Shown here piece after piece: positions 16,572 to 24,683 of a stretch of 64,000 nucleotides of DNA. Made by a program: the position numbers and the translations under genes. A model generated the notes under the pieces. The model searched no databases and was not told the DNA's origin. It saw only the letters and a program-made list of their open reading frames with translations. The DNA is from a bacterium (lineage in GTDB: Bacteria > Myxococcota_A > Polyangia > Nannocystales > Nannocystaceae). The stretch's first letter is position 1; every line of letters starts with the position of its first letter. The stretch is from NCBI GenBank assembly GCA_024742475.1, contig JANSYI010000001.1, positions 372,001-436,000 of the forward strand, in the 5' to 3' direction.

Positions 16572-17306
16572 CTAGCCATACAGAATCCAGCTGATCACCA
16601 GGTTGAGGACGATGCACAGAACGGCCCCGTGGACGATCGCTCGGTTCGTCGCGATGCCGACCCCTTCGGCGCCGTCTTTCTTCGCGGCTCGGTAGCCGTG
16701 AAAGCACGCCACCAGCGCCACCAGCCAGCCGAAGATGAGCCCCTTGAACACGCCGACGAGCAGGTCTTCGAGGTGGACGAACTCTCGAAGCTGAGAGACG
16801 AACGTGCCGCCATCGAGCCCGAGCTGGTGCACCGCTCCGTAGTAGCTCGCGCCGATGCCCACCACATCGGCGTAGCCGCACAGCAGAGGTAGCGCCAACG
16901 TCACGGCCCACAGGCGCGGGGCGACGAGGTAGCGCATCGGATCGACCGACATCACCTCGAGCGCCTCGACCTGCTCGCTGATCTTCATGTTGGCCAGTGC
17001 CGCCGCAAGGTTCGCGCCGATACGAGCGCCGCAAACGATCGCCGCCATCACCGGGTAGAGTTCTCGCACCCCGCCGATGCCCGCAAACATGCCCAGGAAG
17101 TCCTGGCCGCCGAAGCGTTCGAACGTGCTGTAGGACTGCACGGAGAGGTTCAGCCCCGCGAACAGCGTGAGCACCGTGAGCAGCCCCATGCTCCCCACGC
17201 CGGCGCGGTGAACCTGCTCGGCCAAGATGCGTCGATCGGGCAGCCCCGAGAACTGAGCCGCGACCGCGTAGCGGGCAAAGACGAGGAACTCGAAGAACGT
17301 CTTCAA
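16572..17306 (-). CDS. mlaE: MlaE-family permease (second of a tandem pair)
   Basis: A 244-residue membrane protein with about five to six helices and MlaE/YrbE landmarks: P-V-M-A-A-I-V-C-G-A-R-I-G-A-N-L-A-A-A-L-A, V-E-A-L-E-V-M-S-V-D-P-M-R-Y-L-V-A-P-R and G-V-F-K-G-L-I-F-G. The likely start is TTG at 17306, which overlaps the stop of the preceding permease gene in the tetranucleotide TTGA and reads M-K-T-F-F-E-F. This rare start is chosen because the next in-frame choices would remove the conserved N-terminal amphipathic helix. With the preceding gene it may make a heterodimeric permease like YrbEA/YrbEB of Mce systems. Confidence 0.87.
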   Translation of the reverse strand: MKTFFEFLVFARYAVAAQFSGLPDRRILAEQVHRAGVGSMGLLTVLTLFAGLNLSVQSYSTFERFGGQDFLGMFAGIGGVRELYPVMAAIVCGARIGANLAAALANMKISEQVEALEVMSVDPMRYLVAPRLWAVTLALPLLCGYADVVGIGASYYGAVHQLGLDGGTFVSQLREFVHLEDLLVGVFKGLIFGWLVALVACFHGYRAAKKDGAEGVGIATNRAIVHGAVLCIVLNLVISWILYG

Positions 17307-18061
17307 ACCCCGACCCCCAGCAGCACGTACGAGACGATGTAGTCGACGAGCAGGATGAGCACGATCGTCGCCACGACGGTGTCGTTGGCGGCCTTGCCCA
17401 CCGCCTCGGCGCCGCCCGAGACGCGCATGCCGAGGAAGCCCGCGATGAGGCCGACCGAAGTGCCAAAGAGGCAGCACTTGCCGAGCCCGACCCAGAGGTC
17501 TGCCGGAGTGACCTGGGCCGTGAGGTGCTCGATGAACGCCCCGTGGTCGACCCCGCCGAGCGGGACCGCGAAGACCCAGCCGCTGAACAGGCCCAAGAAG
17601 TTGGTCAGCACGTTGAGCAGCGGCGTCACCACGGCGCACGCGATGACGCCTGGGACGACGACGTAGCGCATCGGGTCGACCGACATCACCGCCAGGGCAT
17701 CGATCTGCCCGCGTACCCGCATCGTGCCAATGCGAGCGGCGATCGACGAGCCGGCCTGCGCGGCGACCATCACCGACGCGAGCGCCGGGCTGTACTCCCG
17801 GAAGATCGCCGTGCCGAGCAGTGAGCTGAGCATGCGGTCGAGGCCGAACATGCGGAAGATCTCCAGCCCCTGCAGCGAGATGACCGCGCCGACCGGCGCG
17901 ACCGCCAACCCGACCGGGATGAGGCAGCGGATGATCAGCAGCCACATCATCCGGATGAGCTCATTGCCGAAGAAAGGCCTGGAGAGGGTGGACCGCACCA
18001 CCTCCATCGCGAAGACCACGACGGCCCCCATGGTCTCGAGTGCTTTGAAGATCTTCGTCAC
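17303..18061 (-). CDS. mlaE: MlaE-family permease (first of a tandem pair)
   Basis: A 252-residue MlaE-like permease with the helix L-I-I-R-C-L-I-P-V-G-L-A-V-A-P-V-G-A and the loops F-R-E-Y-S-P-A-L-A-S-V-M-V-A-A-Q-A-G-S and I-D-A-L-A-V-M-S-V-D-P-M-R-Y. Start GTG at 18061 overlaps the stop of the upstream methyltransferase gene (GTGA), and its own stop overlaps the start of the second permease (TTGA). It differs clearly from the second copy, so this is not a recent duplication. Its ATPase and MCE partners are probably those at 10861-12695. Confidence 0.88.
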   Translation of the reverse strand: MTKIFKALETMGAVVVFAMEVVRSTLSRPFFGNELIRMMWLLIIRCLIPVGLAVAPVGAVISLQGLEIFRMFGLDRMLSSLLGTAIFREYSPALASVMVAAQAGSSIAARIGTMRVRGQIDALAVMSVDPMRYVVVPGVIACAVVTPLLNVLTNFLGLFSGWVFAVPLGGVDHGAFIEHLTAQVTPADLWVGLGKCCLFGTSVGLIAGFLGMRVSGGAEAVGKAANDTVVATIVLILLVDYIVSYVLLGVGV

Positions 18062-18642
18062 GCAAACAACCCCAGCTGTGCAACCGACGCGCGTCGGGCA
18101 CTGCGTTGGGCAGGCGTCCACTCGGGCGCCCGCCCCTCTCGCTCCAGCGCCAGCAGCCAGCGCTTCGTTTCGACACCGCCGCCGCTGAAGCCGACCATCG
18201 AGCCCGAGCTCCCCAGGACGCGATGGCAGGGAATGACGATCGGGATCGGGTTGGCGCCGTTGGCACGACCGACAGCTCTCGCCCCCCCGGGCTGACCTGC
18301 CGCCACCGCTTGCGCGCCGTAGCTGCACGTCTCCCCGAATGGGATTTCGGTGAGCGCCTTCCAGGCGCGACGCTGGAACGTGGTGCCGTGTGGCCTCGTC
18401 CGCAGATCGAACGCGGTGCGCGTGCCTCGGAGGTACTCGCGAAGCTGTACACGCGCGGCCGTGCTCTTGCGCGCCTCCGCCTGCATGCGGGCCCCGTGTC
18501 GGCGCGCGTGCTCGACCAACCGGTGCAGCCGTCCGCCGATGCCGATGTAGACCACCGCGTCGTCCGCCGCGTCGAGCGCGACCACCAGCGGCAGCGCCCG
18601 ATGGGCCAAGCGATCGATGCGCCACGTCGGCATGGCGGCCAT
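18058..18642 (-). CDS. ogt: Methylated-DNA--protein-cysteine methyltransferase
   Basis: A 194-residue suicide DNA-repair protein that takes the alkyl group from O6-alkylguanine onto its own cysteine. The acceptor motif I-P-C-H-R-V (Cys139) is present. Before it lie T-F-Q-R-R-A-W-K-A-L-T-E-I-P-F-G-E-T-x-S-Y, the helix-turn-helix A-R-A-V-G-R-A-N-G-A-N-P-I-P, and a partly diverged N-terminal RNase-H-like domain. The start is ATG 18642 (or ATG 18633). The stop overlaps the start of the first MlaE gene. A divergent SGNH hydrolase gene starts 91 bases away. Confidence 0.92.
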   Translation of the reverse strand: MAAMPTWRIDRLAHRALPLVVALDAADDAVVYIGIGGRLHRLVEHARRHGARMQAEARKSTAARVQLREYLRGTRTAFDLRTRPHGTTFQRRAWKALTEIPFGETCSYGAQAVAAGQPGGARAVGRANGANPIPIVIPCHRVLGSSGSMVGFSGGGVETKRWLLALEREGRAPEWTPAQRSARRASVAQLGLFA

Positions 18643-18733
18643 TCTGAACGAAATCCGGGCGAATTGCGCGCCTCTCGGCGTATCGAGAGCGTCGAATTTG
18701 ACCCGATCGCCCATCCCCCGCAGCATCCATCGC

Positions 18734-20317
18734 GTGTCGGTCCGCGTCATCTTGGCCCTGCTCGCCCTCGGGTCACTGCTGGGCTGTGGAGGTTGCAAGA
18801 CCGAACCCGAAGCTGCGGAGGTCTCGACGCCCCCCGCAACGACCGCCGACAACCCCGTGGCGAAGGCGCTGAAGCCCGTCGAGGCCGACGCGGCCGAGAC
18901 CGCGGTGCCAGTCGTCGACGGGTTGGCAGAGGACGCTCGCAAGGCGCGGGTCAAAGCCCAAACCGCCCTGCTCGGCGACGCGCTGTTCGAAGACGCGAGC
19001 GGCGCGAGCGTTCCGTGGATCTCCCCGCAGGCGACGACGCTCGACCAGCCGGGTCAGGCGCAAGCGCTCGACGACGCGATCCTCGACAGCCTGCCGGGCA
19101 GCTCGGGGTTGGCCGGTTCTGAGACTCGGACGCGACACGTCAACGGTAACGCGCTGGGCATCTATCAGCCGCTGACGATCGCCCGCGAAGACGCTCGACC
19201 GCTGGCTCGCTTCTACGACGCGCTCCGAAAGCTCGAGTCCGGAGCTGATCCCGACGGCAAGGTGCGCATCCTGATGTACGGCGCATCTCATACGGATGCG
19301 GACATCTACCCGCACTACGTTCGGGCGTACTTGCGCGAGAGGTTCGGCGACGGCGGTCACGGGTTCGTGCACGTCGCAAAGCCGTGGCGCTGGTACGGGC
19401 ACGTCGAGATGCTCACCGAGGGCTTCAAGTACTGGCGCACCGAACACGCGCAGCGGCGCAAGGGTCGAGACGACGGCTACTACGGCCTCATCGGTGCGAG
19501 CCTGTCCGCCACGAAGTCGAAGGCGTTCGGGCGGGTGAGCCATCGAGACGGCAGCGTCGGATCCAACTACGAGATCTACTACCTCGAGCAGCCCAAGGGA
19601 GGCAGCTTCAGGGTGCTCGTGGATGGTTCGCAGCACGCGAAGGTTTCCACCAAGGCCGAGGCGTACGGCGCCGGGTACTTCCCGATCGACCTGCCCGAAG
19701 ACGCTCACACCATCGAGGTGCAACCGGTGGGCAACGGAGAGGTCCGCGTGTTCGGCATGAGTGTCGAGCGCGACTCGCCCGGGGTCGTCGTCGACACCCT
19801 CGGCATCGGCGGGACGCGAGCCTCGAACATGCTCCACTGGGCTCCGGAGGTTTGGTACGACAACGTCCAGCGCCGCAACCCCGACCTGATCACGCTCGCC
19901 TACGGCACCAACGAAGCCAACAGCGGCATCTCCGAGGCGAGGTACCGCGAGCGGCTGGTCGAGGTGCTGTCACGTCTCAAGGAGGCTGCGCCCCAAGCCG
20001 ACTGCCTGCTCATGGGGCCTGGCGATTTTCCAAAGAAGGGCGAGGACGGCGTCTACGTGCCCCGCGAGAGCACCAGCTACATCCTCCGCGCCCAAAGAGA
20101 GGTCGCGCTCGAGATGGGCTGCGCGTTCTGGGATCTACGCGCCTTCATGGGCGGCGAGATGAGCATGGTCGACTGGGCCGCCGCCACGCCCCCGATGGCC
20201 AAGGGCGACCACATCCACTTCACCCGGCGCGGCTACGTCCGCGTCGGCATGGGCCTCGTCGACGCCATGATGGCCGGCTACGACGACCACGACGTCCTCA
20301 GCGCGAAGACGCCCTGA
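18734..20317 (+). CDS. SGNH/GDSL hydrolase-type lipoprotein
   Basis: A 527-residue lipoprotein starting at GTG 18734 (lipobox G-S-L-L-G-C). After a spacer comes an SGNH-fold domain: nucleophile block I-L-M-Y-G-A-S-H-T-D-A-D (Ser185), the G-I-G-G-T-R-A-S-N block, the oxyanion Asn block A-Y-G-T-N-E-A-N, and the C-terminal D-H-I-H-F (Asp492, His495). A beta-rich insertion separates the first and second blocks. Such enzymes typically remove or transfer acyl/acetyl groups on surface polysaccharides; the substrate is unknown. It is a single gene, and its stop lies inside the first unit of a tandem repeat region. Confidence 0.82.
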   Translation: MSVRVILALLALGSLLGCGGCKTEPEAAEVSTPPATTADNPVAKALKPVEADAAETAVPVVDGLAEDARKARVKAQTALLGDALFEDASGASVPWISPQATTLDQPGQAQALDDAILDSLPGSSGLAGSETRTRHVNGNALGIYQPLTIAREDARPLARFYDALRKLESGADPDGKVRILMYGASHTDADIYPHYVRAYLRERFGDGGHGFVHVAKPWRWYGHVEMLTEGFKYWRTEHAQRRKGRDDGYYGLIGASLSATKSKAFGRVSHRDGSVGSNYEIYYLEQPKGGSFRVLVDGSQHAKVSTKAEAYGAGYFPIDLPEDAHTIEVQPVGNGEVRVFGMSVERDSPGVVVDTLGIGGTRASNMLHWAPEVWYDNVQRRNPDLITLAYGTNEANSGISEARYRERLVEVLSRLKEAAPQADCLLMGPGDFPKKGEDGVYVPRESTSYILRAQREVALEMGCAFWDLRAFMGGEMSMVDWAAATPPMAKGDHIHFTRRGYVRVGMGLVDAMMAGYDDHDVLSAKTP

Positions 20318-20343
20318 GCTGACCTGAGCTGACCTGAGCTGAC
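20313..20343. repeat. Three tandem copies of a 10-bp unit
   Basis: The unit cctgagctga is repeated three times in a row, starting in the last codon of the SGNH hydrolase gene. A degenerate form (gctgagctga, ccgggctga) continues towards the longer repeats, which suggests slippage at the edge of the mobile element. Confidence 0.85.
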
Positions 20344-20349
20344 AGCTGA

Positions 20350-20434
20350 GCTGACCGGACCTGAGGACTCGAATTCGGCTCGACAACGGGTGTCTTCGAC
20401 GTACGTGATCCTCAGGTTCAAACCGATCGACCCT
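20350..20434 (+). repeat. REP-like repeat, copy 1 (85 bp)
   Basis: The first of two direct copies 96 bases apart; the two differ at about four positions. Each has the inverted arms acctgagga and tcctcaggt about 45 bases apart and can fold into an imperfect hairpin. The GGAC at the foot of the left arm resembles the tetranucleotide that marks REP sequences recognised by RAYT transposases. Confidence 0.8.
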
Positions 20435-20445
20435 GGGCTGACCGG

Positions 20446-20530
20446 GCTGACCGGACCTGAGGACTCGAACTCGGCTCGATAACGGGTGTCTTCGACGTAC
20501 GTGATCCTCAGGTTCAAACCGATTGGCCCT
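20446..20530 (+). repeat. REP-like repeat, copy 2 (85 bp)
   Basis: The second direct copy of the preceding repeat, ending 44 bases before the transposase start. Its arms ccggacctgagga and tcctcaggt are identical to copy 1; the differences fall mainly between the arms and at the right end. Confidence 0.8.
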
Positions 20531-20574
20531 CCCTGATCGCGGCACTCGACAGCGCGGCCCGCACTGAAACTCTC

Positions 20575-21606
20575 GTGCAACGCTGCCTCGCGACGGTCGA
20601 CCCGTTCTCCGTGAGTCGATCGAAGCGCAAAGAGGCCAGCGCGCGACGCCGGGCGAAGAACCAGGCTCGCGCTCGAGAACGCAAGCGACGCCGGGTGCGA
20701 GCACGAGCGGTCATTCCTGGTCAGAGCTTCAAACTCACGCTTCGGTGTCACGACCAGCGCTTGTTCCTCGCAACGGGCACGGAACCGGAGCTGATTAGAG
20801 AACTCTACGGGTATCTGCTCGGCCTGGCGCTCCGCAAGTACGGCCTGCTGTTCCACGGCGGGAACCAGATGGGGAACCACCACCACTTGGACCTCACCGA
20901 CGTCCGAGGACAACGCCCCCTGTTCAAGGCGTATTTCCACGGTTTTCTCGCGCGAGCGCTGAACTCGCTTCGGGGCCGCACCGGCAACTTCTGGGAGTCC
21001 GGGGGCTCCTGCGACACCGTCCGAGACAACGACGAAGAGTATCTCGCCGACCTGGTCTATACCGACACGAATCCGGTCTCGGCCGGCCTCGTCAGGTGGC
21101 CCGAGCGGTGGCCGGGCTTCCACTCCGCCGACTGGGCGTTCGGCGAGACTCGCACGTTCCGTCGTCCCTCGATGACCTGGTTCGACCTCGTAGAAGGGGA
21201 GTGGCCCGATGAGGTCTCCATCACCCGGACGCGCCCTCCTTGCCTCTCGTCAATGTCGGACGCGGAGGCGACAGCCCTCCTCCGGGATCGAACACGACAG
21301 CGGTGCGTCGAGAAACAGCACGAGATGAAGGTGCAGCACCGTCGGTTCAAGGGTGTGGACAAGCTAGCGCGTGAACGGTGGTGGAGACGGCCGGGCAGCA
21401 ACACGGAAGACTTCACCGTAAAGCCGAAGGTTGCGGTGCGCTGCAAGTACCGTCGCCGCGCGATGATCCAACGCAACAAGACGTGGGAAGCCGAGTATCT
21501 CGAGGCGGACGAGGCGTTCGCCGCCGGGGACCGCGACGTCGTGTACCCCTACGGGACCTGGCTGCAACGTTTTCGCTACGCCGTCAACGTCGCCGCTCCG
21601 CCGTAG
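20575..21606 (+). CDS. REP-associated tyrosine transposase (RAYT, Y1/IS200-like)
   Basis: A 343-residue protein with a basic N-terminus (R-S-K-R-K-E-A-S-A-R-R-R), the HUH metal motif in G-N-H-H-H-L-D-L (His102-His104), and the nucleophile tyrosine helix L-V-Y-T-D-T-N-P-V-S-A-G-L-V (Tyr162). This is the RAYT form of the Y-x-x-x-N-P-V-R-A-G-L pattern. A long basic C-terminal extension (about residues 215-343) is unlike short RAYTs. It would nick single-stranded REP-like hairpins. It starts at GTG 20575 and lies directly after two REP-like repeats. It appears intact. Confidence 0.85.
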   Translation: MQRCLATVDPFSVSRSKRKEASARRRAKNQARARERKRRRVRARAVIPGQSFKLTLRCHDQRLFLATGTEPELIRELYGYLLGLALRKYGLLFHGGNQMGNHHHLDLTDVRGQRPLFKAYFHGFLARALNSLRGRTGNFWESGGSCDTVRDNDEEYLADLVYTDTNPVSAGLVRWPERWPGFHSADWAFGETRTFRRPSMTWFDLVEGEWPDEVSITRTRPPCLSSMSDAEATALLRDRTRQRCVEKQHEMKVQHRRFKGVDKLARERWWRRPGSNTEDFTVKPKVAVRCKYRRRAMIQRNKTWEAEYLEADEAFAAGDRDVVYPYGTWLQRFRYAVNVAAPP

Positions 21607-21803
21607 CGATGGAGACGTGTCCCATGACGGCGCGCTGGCTTCGACCATCGCGCCCGCCCGCGCTGGTTCGAGACCGGAGCGCTCCGACCTCGCGGCACGT
21701 ATCCGCCCGCTCGACCCCTCCGAGGCTCCGCTCGCCACAGATCGGCGCTCTTGCCTCGCAATCGACAGCGACTTTTTCCCCCGCGGGAACCGCGACGCCA
21801 ACG

Positions 21804-21820
21804 GAGACCTCAGGTCCGGT
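21804..21820 (-). repeat. Inverted half copy of the REP-like repeat
   Basis: The complement of this stretch reads accggacctgaggtctc. It matches the left arm of both upstream repeats (accggacctgaggactc) at 16 of 17 positions, in opposite orientation and on the other side of the transposase gene. Confidence 0.7.
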
Positions 21821-21905
21821 TTGCCTGGGCTCTCCGGGGGTCTAGGGCGAAGCCGAGCAGGGCGCTTGCGAGACCAACGACGAGGATCGACAGAATGAAG
21901 CTCAT
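21810..21905 (-). CDS. Possible 31-residue small membrane protein
   Basis: A short open frame with ATG 21905, an aaggtg sequence upstream, and a product with one hydrophobic helix (S-F-I-L-S-I-L-V-V-G-L-A-S-A-L-L-G-F-A-L) followed by a polar tail. About three quarters of codons end in G or C. It resembles small single-helix transporter subunits in design only. Its end overlaps the inverted half repeat. It may be chance; there is no homology evidence. Confidence 0.3.
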   Translation of the reverse strand: MSFILSILVVGLASALLGFALDPRRAQANRT

Positions 21906-22026
21906 GGTGCACCTTGCCCCCACCCGGGGATGGTTCAGACGGTACGCACGAGCACCGACGCGGCGAAGAAAGTGACGAATCGTGACTCCCGCCCGCCATT
22001 CGTGATGGCATCACGCTGAGCCCTCC

Positions 22027-23340
22027 ATGAGCACCACCGTCCTCTTCGTCGGCGTCGTCGTCTTCGCATTCGTTGCGGGGCGCTTCATCGACCGTTTCGC
22101 GGCCAAACTGCTCCTGTTCTCGGGCATGGAGTACCTCGCGCTCGGCATCCTGCTCGGCCCCATCTCGCCGATTGGACCGCTGAACGAAGAGACCCTGGCC
22201 GCATTGGACCTGTTCGTGTCCACAGTGCTCGGGGTCGTGGGCTTCCTGGTCGGCCTCGGCGCGCGCCGGGGTCGGGGTGGCACCGAGTTCACCCTGGCCG
22301 GGCTGGCATCGGCGGCAGGCGTCGTGGTCTCCGTCGGTCTGCTCACGACCGGCGCACTGCAGGTCCTCGACCCCCGTCTCCTCACGGCCGACCCACTCAT
22401 CGCCGAGCCCGTCCAGGTCAGCGGCGACCACCTCATCTCCTTCTGGCTCAGCCCCGACGGCCTGTGGGGCGGCCTGACCATCGGCGCAGCGGCGGCGGCC
22501 TGCTCCGCGTCGCTGATGGACGTCGCCATCGACCGCTTCAACGTTTCGCCCAAGCGCACGCGTCTGCTGCGGACGATGGCGAGCTCGGCCCAGCTACTCG
22601 CCACCTTCGCGTTCGGCATGGCGATGGCCGGCCATCGCGCGGAAGAGGCCACGGCCGGCCTGGGCCTCACGCTCACGGAGTGGTCGGTCATCACCGTCGC
22701 GGCGGGTTGCTTCACCGGCTTGCTCTTCAGCGTCTTCCTTGGCCGTGAGGACGACCCGATGCGGATGCTGGTCGCGACGATCGGCGTGGTCGTCTTCGCG
22801 GCCGGCGTCGGCTCGGGCCTCGGCGTCTCACCGCTGTTCGTGAACGTGATCGCAGGGCTCACCGTTGCGTTCACCTCGCCGCACGCCAACCGGCTTCACC
22901 GGGCTCTCGACCCCGTCCGCTTCCCCACCACCGTCCTCGTCCTCTTGCTCGCCGGCGCGACGTGGATCCCTGCCTCGCTTGCGGTTTGGGCGGTCGTCCC
23001 CGTCTACGCGATCTGCCGCGTCCTCCTGCGCCGGCTCTTCACGCGCGTCGCCGTCTCCACGTTCGTCAACGAAGGTTCGCTCGGCGTGGGGCTCGGCCGC
23101 GGAATGATGGGGCAAGGGGTGTTGGCGGCAGGCATCGCCGTCGCGTTCTCTCAGCGTTTCCCCGATCTCACGCCCACGGTCGGCACCATCATCCTGGGCG
23201 GCCTGGTCATCTCCGACGTCCTCGCCATGCGAGCCCTGCGGCGCTACCTCGCGGACGTCGGCGAGATTCAAGTCGCCAATCAAGCTCCGGCAAAGCCATC
23301 CTCGCCCGAGCCCGAGCCCACGGAGTCACATCACCCATGA
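22027..23340 (+). CDS. Cation:proton antiporter (CPA-type), first gene of ion operon
   Basis: A 437-residue membrane protein with about 11-12 helices in the style of monovalent cation/proton antiporters: N-terminal V-A-G-R-F-I-D-R-F, the G-M-E-Y-L-A-L-G-I-L-L-G-P block, and helices with S-A-S-L-M-D-V-A and F-V-N-V-I-A-G-L-T-V. The C-terminus is a short Pro/Glu tail. The exact subfamily and ion cannot be named. Its stop overlaps the start of trkA (ATGA), making it the first of six coupled genes. The start ATG 22027 fits the N-terminal helix. Confidence 0.82.
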   Translation: MSTTVLFVGVVVFAFVAGRFIDRFAAKLLLFSGMEYLALGILLGPISPIGPLNEETLAALDLFVSTVLGVVGFLVGLGARRGRGGTEFTLAGLASAAGVVVSVGLLTTGALQVLDPRLLTADPLIAEPVQVSGDHLISFWLSPDGLWGGLTIGAAAAACSASLMDVAIDRFNVSPKRTRLLRTMASSAQLLATFAFGMAMAGHRAEEATAGLGLTLTEWSVITVAAGCFTGLLFSVFLGREDDPMRMLVATIGVVVFAAGVGSGLGVSPLFVNVIAGLTVAFTSPHANRLHRALDPVRFPTTVLVLLLAGATWIPASLAVWAVVPVYAICRVLLRRLFTRVAVSTFVNEGSLGVGLGRGMMGQGVLAAGIAVAFSQRFPDLTPTVGTIILGGLVISDVLAMRALRRYLADVGEIQVANQAPAKPSSPEPEPTESHHP

Positions 23341-24683
23341 GAGTGCTGATCCTCGGCGCCGGCGAAGTCGGCCGTCACCTCGCGCGTTCGTTGTCCAACG
23401 ACGCCAACGTCGTCCTCCTCGACGCAGATCCCATCGCACTCGCCGTGGCCGAGGAAGAGCTCGACGTTCTCGTCATGGAGGGCAACGCGACGCACCGCGA
23501 CGCGCTCGAGGCCGCCGAGGTTCGCGAGGCCGACCTGGTCATCTCGGTCGCGGGCGAAGACTCGGTCAACGTTGCGGCCTGCGTGCTCGCCAAGAATCTC
23601 GGGGCGCGTCGCGCCGTGGCGCGCGTCGACGACCCCGGCTTCTATCGCGGCGCCCTCGGGGTCGAACGGGATGTTGCGGGCATCGACGCCTGTGTCTGCG
23701 CATCCCGCCTCGTCGGCGTCGACCTCCTCCGTCTCGTCAACCGCGTCGAGGTCGGTTGGACCTCGACGTTCGTCGGAGGTGCAGTGCACGTGGGTGTCAT
23801 CGAACTCGGCGAAGACTCCCCGGTCGCCGGCGGGCCCGTCGGCTCCCTCGGCACCGAAGCAGCGTCGATCACTCGCGCCGTCCTTCGCGGCGACTCCATC
23901 CGCCTCCCCAACGAGATCGCGTCGCTCGAGGCGGGCGATCGCGTCATCCTCGGCGGACCTCCCGTTGGCGTGGCCTCCGTCGCCCGTTCCATGCGCGCCA
24001 GCGGGAGCAGCCGAGTCGTCATCGTCGGCGGCGGTGACGTCGGGCTTCAGCTCGCGCGCGCCCTCTCGGCGCTCACCCGCGAGGTCTCGATCGTCGAGGA
24101 GTCGCGCGATCGCTGTGAAGCGCTCGCGTCGATCCTCGCCAAGACGACCATCCTGCACGGCAACGGCACCAACCTCGCCTTCCTCCGCGAAGAGCAGATC
24201 GGCCGCGCAGAGACGGCGCTGGCGGTCACCGGTTCCGACGAGGTCAACCTGATGTCGTCGCTGCTGAGCAACGAGCTAGGCGTGGAGCACACCTTCGCGC
24301 TCGTGCACCGACCCGGCTACAGTTCCGTCTACGCGCACCTGGGCATCGACGGCACCACGAGCGCGCACGAGGTGCTCTCGAGCACCCTGCAGTGGCTCCT
24401 CCCCGGCCGCACGGTCGTCAGCTCCGCCACGCTACCCGACAGCGACTGGTCGATCCTCGAGCTCCGGGTGCCCCACCAGCTCCCCCGCCACCTGCGCGTC
24501 CGCGACCTGTCTCTTGGGGCCAGCACCCGGATCCTCGGCGTCCTTCCCCACTCCGATCCGACCATCGCCCCCGAGTCCAACCCGGTGCTGCAAGGCGGCG
24601 AGCACCTCCTCGTGGCCTGCCCGATTCGCGACCGCCGCAGCGCAGAACGCGGCGTCACTCGATTGGAGACGAAGGCAGGGTGA
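23337..24683 (+). CDS. trkA: Trk potassium uptake regulator TrkA (two RCK domains)
   Basis: A 448-residue cytoplasmic ring protein that gates TrkH in response to nucleotides. Two RCK halves are visible, each beginning with a Rossmann motif: I-L-G-A-G-E-V-G-R-H-L-A at residues 4-15, and I-V-G-G-G-D-V-G-L-Q-L-A in the second half, each followed by the acidic end of beta-2 (L-L-D-A-D and I-V-E-E-S) and an RCK-C segment. Length is usual for TrkA. ATG 23337 overlaps the upstream stop (ATGA), and its TGA overlaps the trkH start (GTGA). Confidence 0.93.
   Translation: MRVLILGAGEVGRHLARSLSNDANVVLLDADPIALAVAEEELDVLVMEGNATHRDALEAAEVREADLVISVAGEDSVNVAACVLAKNLGARRAVARVDDPGFYRGALGVERDVAGIDACVCASRLVGVDLLRLVNRVEVGWTSTFVGGAVHVGVIELGEDSPVAGGPVGSLGTEAASITRAVLRGDSIRLPNEIASLEAGDRVILGGPPVGVASVARSMRASGSSRVVIVGGGDVGLQLARALSALTREVSIVEESRDRCEALASILAKTTILHGNGTNLAFLREEQIGRAETALAVTGSDEVNLMSSLLSNELGVEHTFALVHRPGYSSVYAHLGIDGTTSAHEVLSSTLQWLLPGRTVVSSATLPDSDWSILELRVPHQLPRHLRVRDLSLGASTRILGVLPHSDPTIAPESNPVLQGGEHLLVACPIRDRRSAERGVTRLETKAG

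Larger units (their letters stand above)
20350..21820 (+). mobile_element. REP/RAYT-type mobile module
   Basis: A unit made of two direct REP-like repeats, an IS200-like HUH transposase gene and, at its far end, an inverted half repeat (21804-21820). There are no long terminal inverted repeats or visible target duplication, as expected for this class. The GC content is slightly lower than in neighbouring operons. The boundaries are estimates from the outermost repeats. Confidence 0.65.
21607..22026. other. Region between transposase and ion-homeostasis operon
   Basis: About 420 bases. The part up to 21800 shows no convincing gene on either strand. It holds the inverted half repeat that marks the far end of the RAYT module (21804-21820) and a possible 31-residue membrane peptide on the minus strand. 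The promoter of the downstream six-gene operon should lie between about 21910 and 22026. Confidence 0.5.

Noticed and set aside
20313..20530. CRISPR array
   Set aside because: Only two long repeats plus a short tandem repeat, no regular spacers, and no cas gene; they belong to a transposase module.
20575..21606. Full IS200/IS605 element with TnpB
   Set aside because: Only a RAYT-like transposase is present; no TnpB-like zinc-finger RuvC protein lies beside it.
22027..24683. KefB/KefC glutathione-gated system
   Set aside because: The first antiporter gene lacks a fused RCK domain and the second gene is a two-RCK TrkA followed by TrkH, so this is a Trk-type arrangement.
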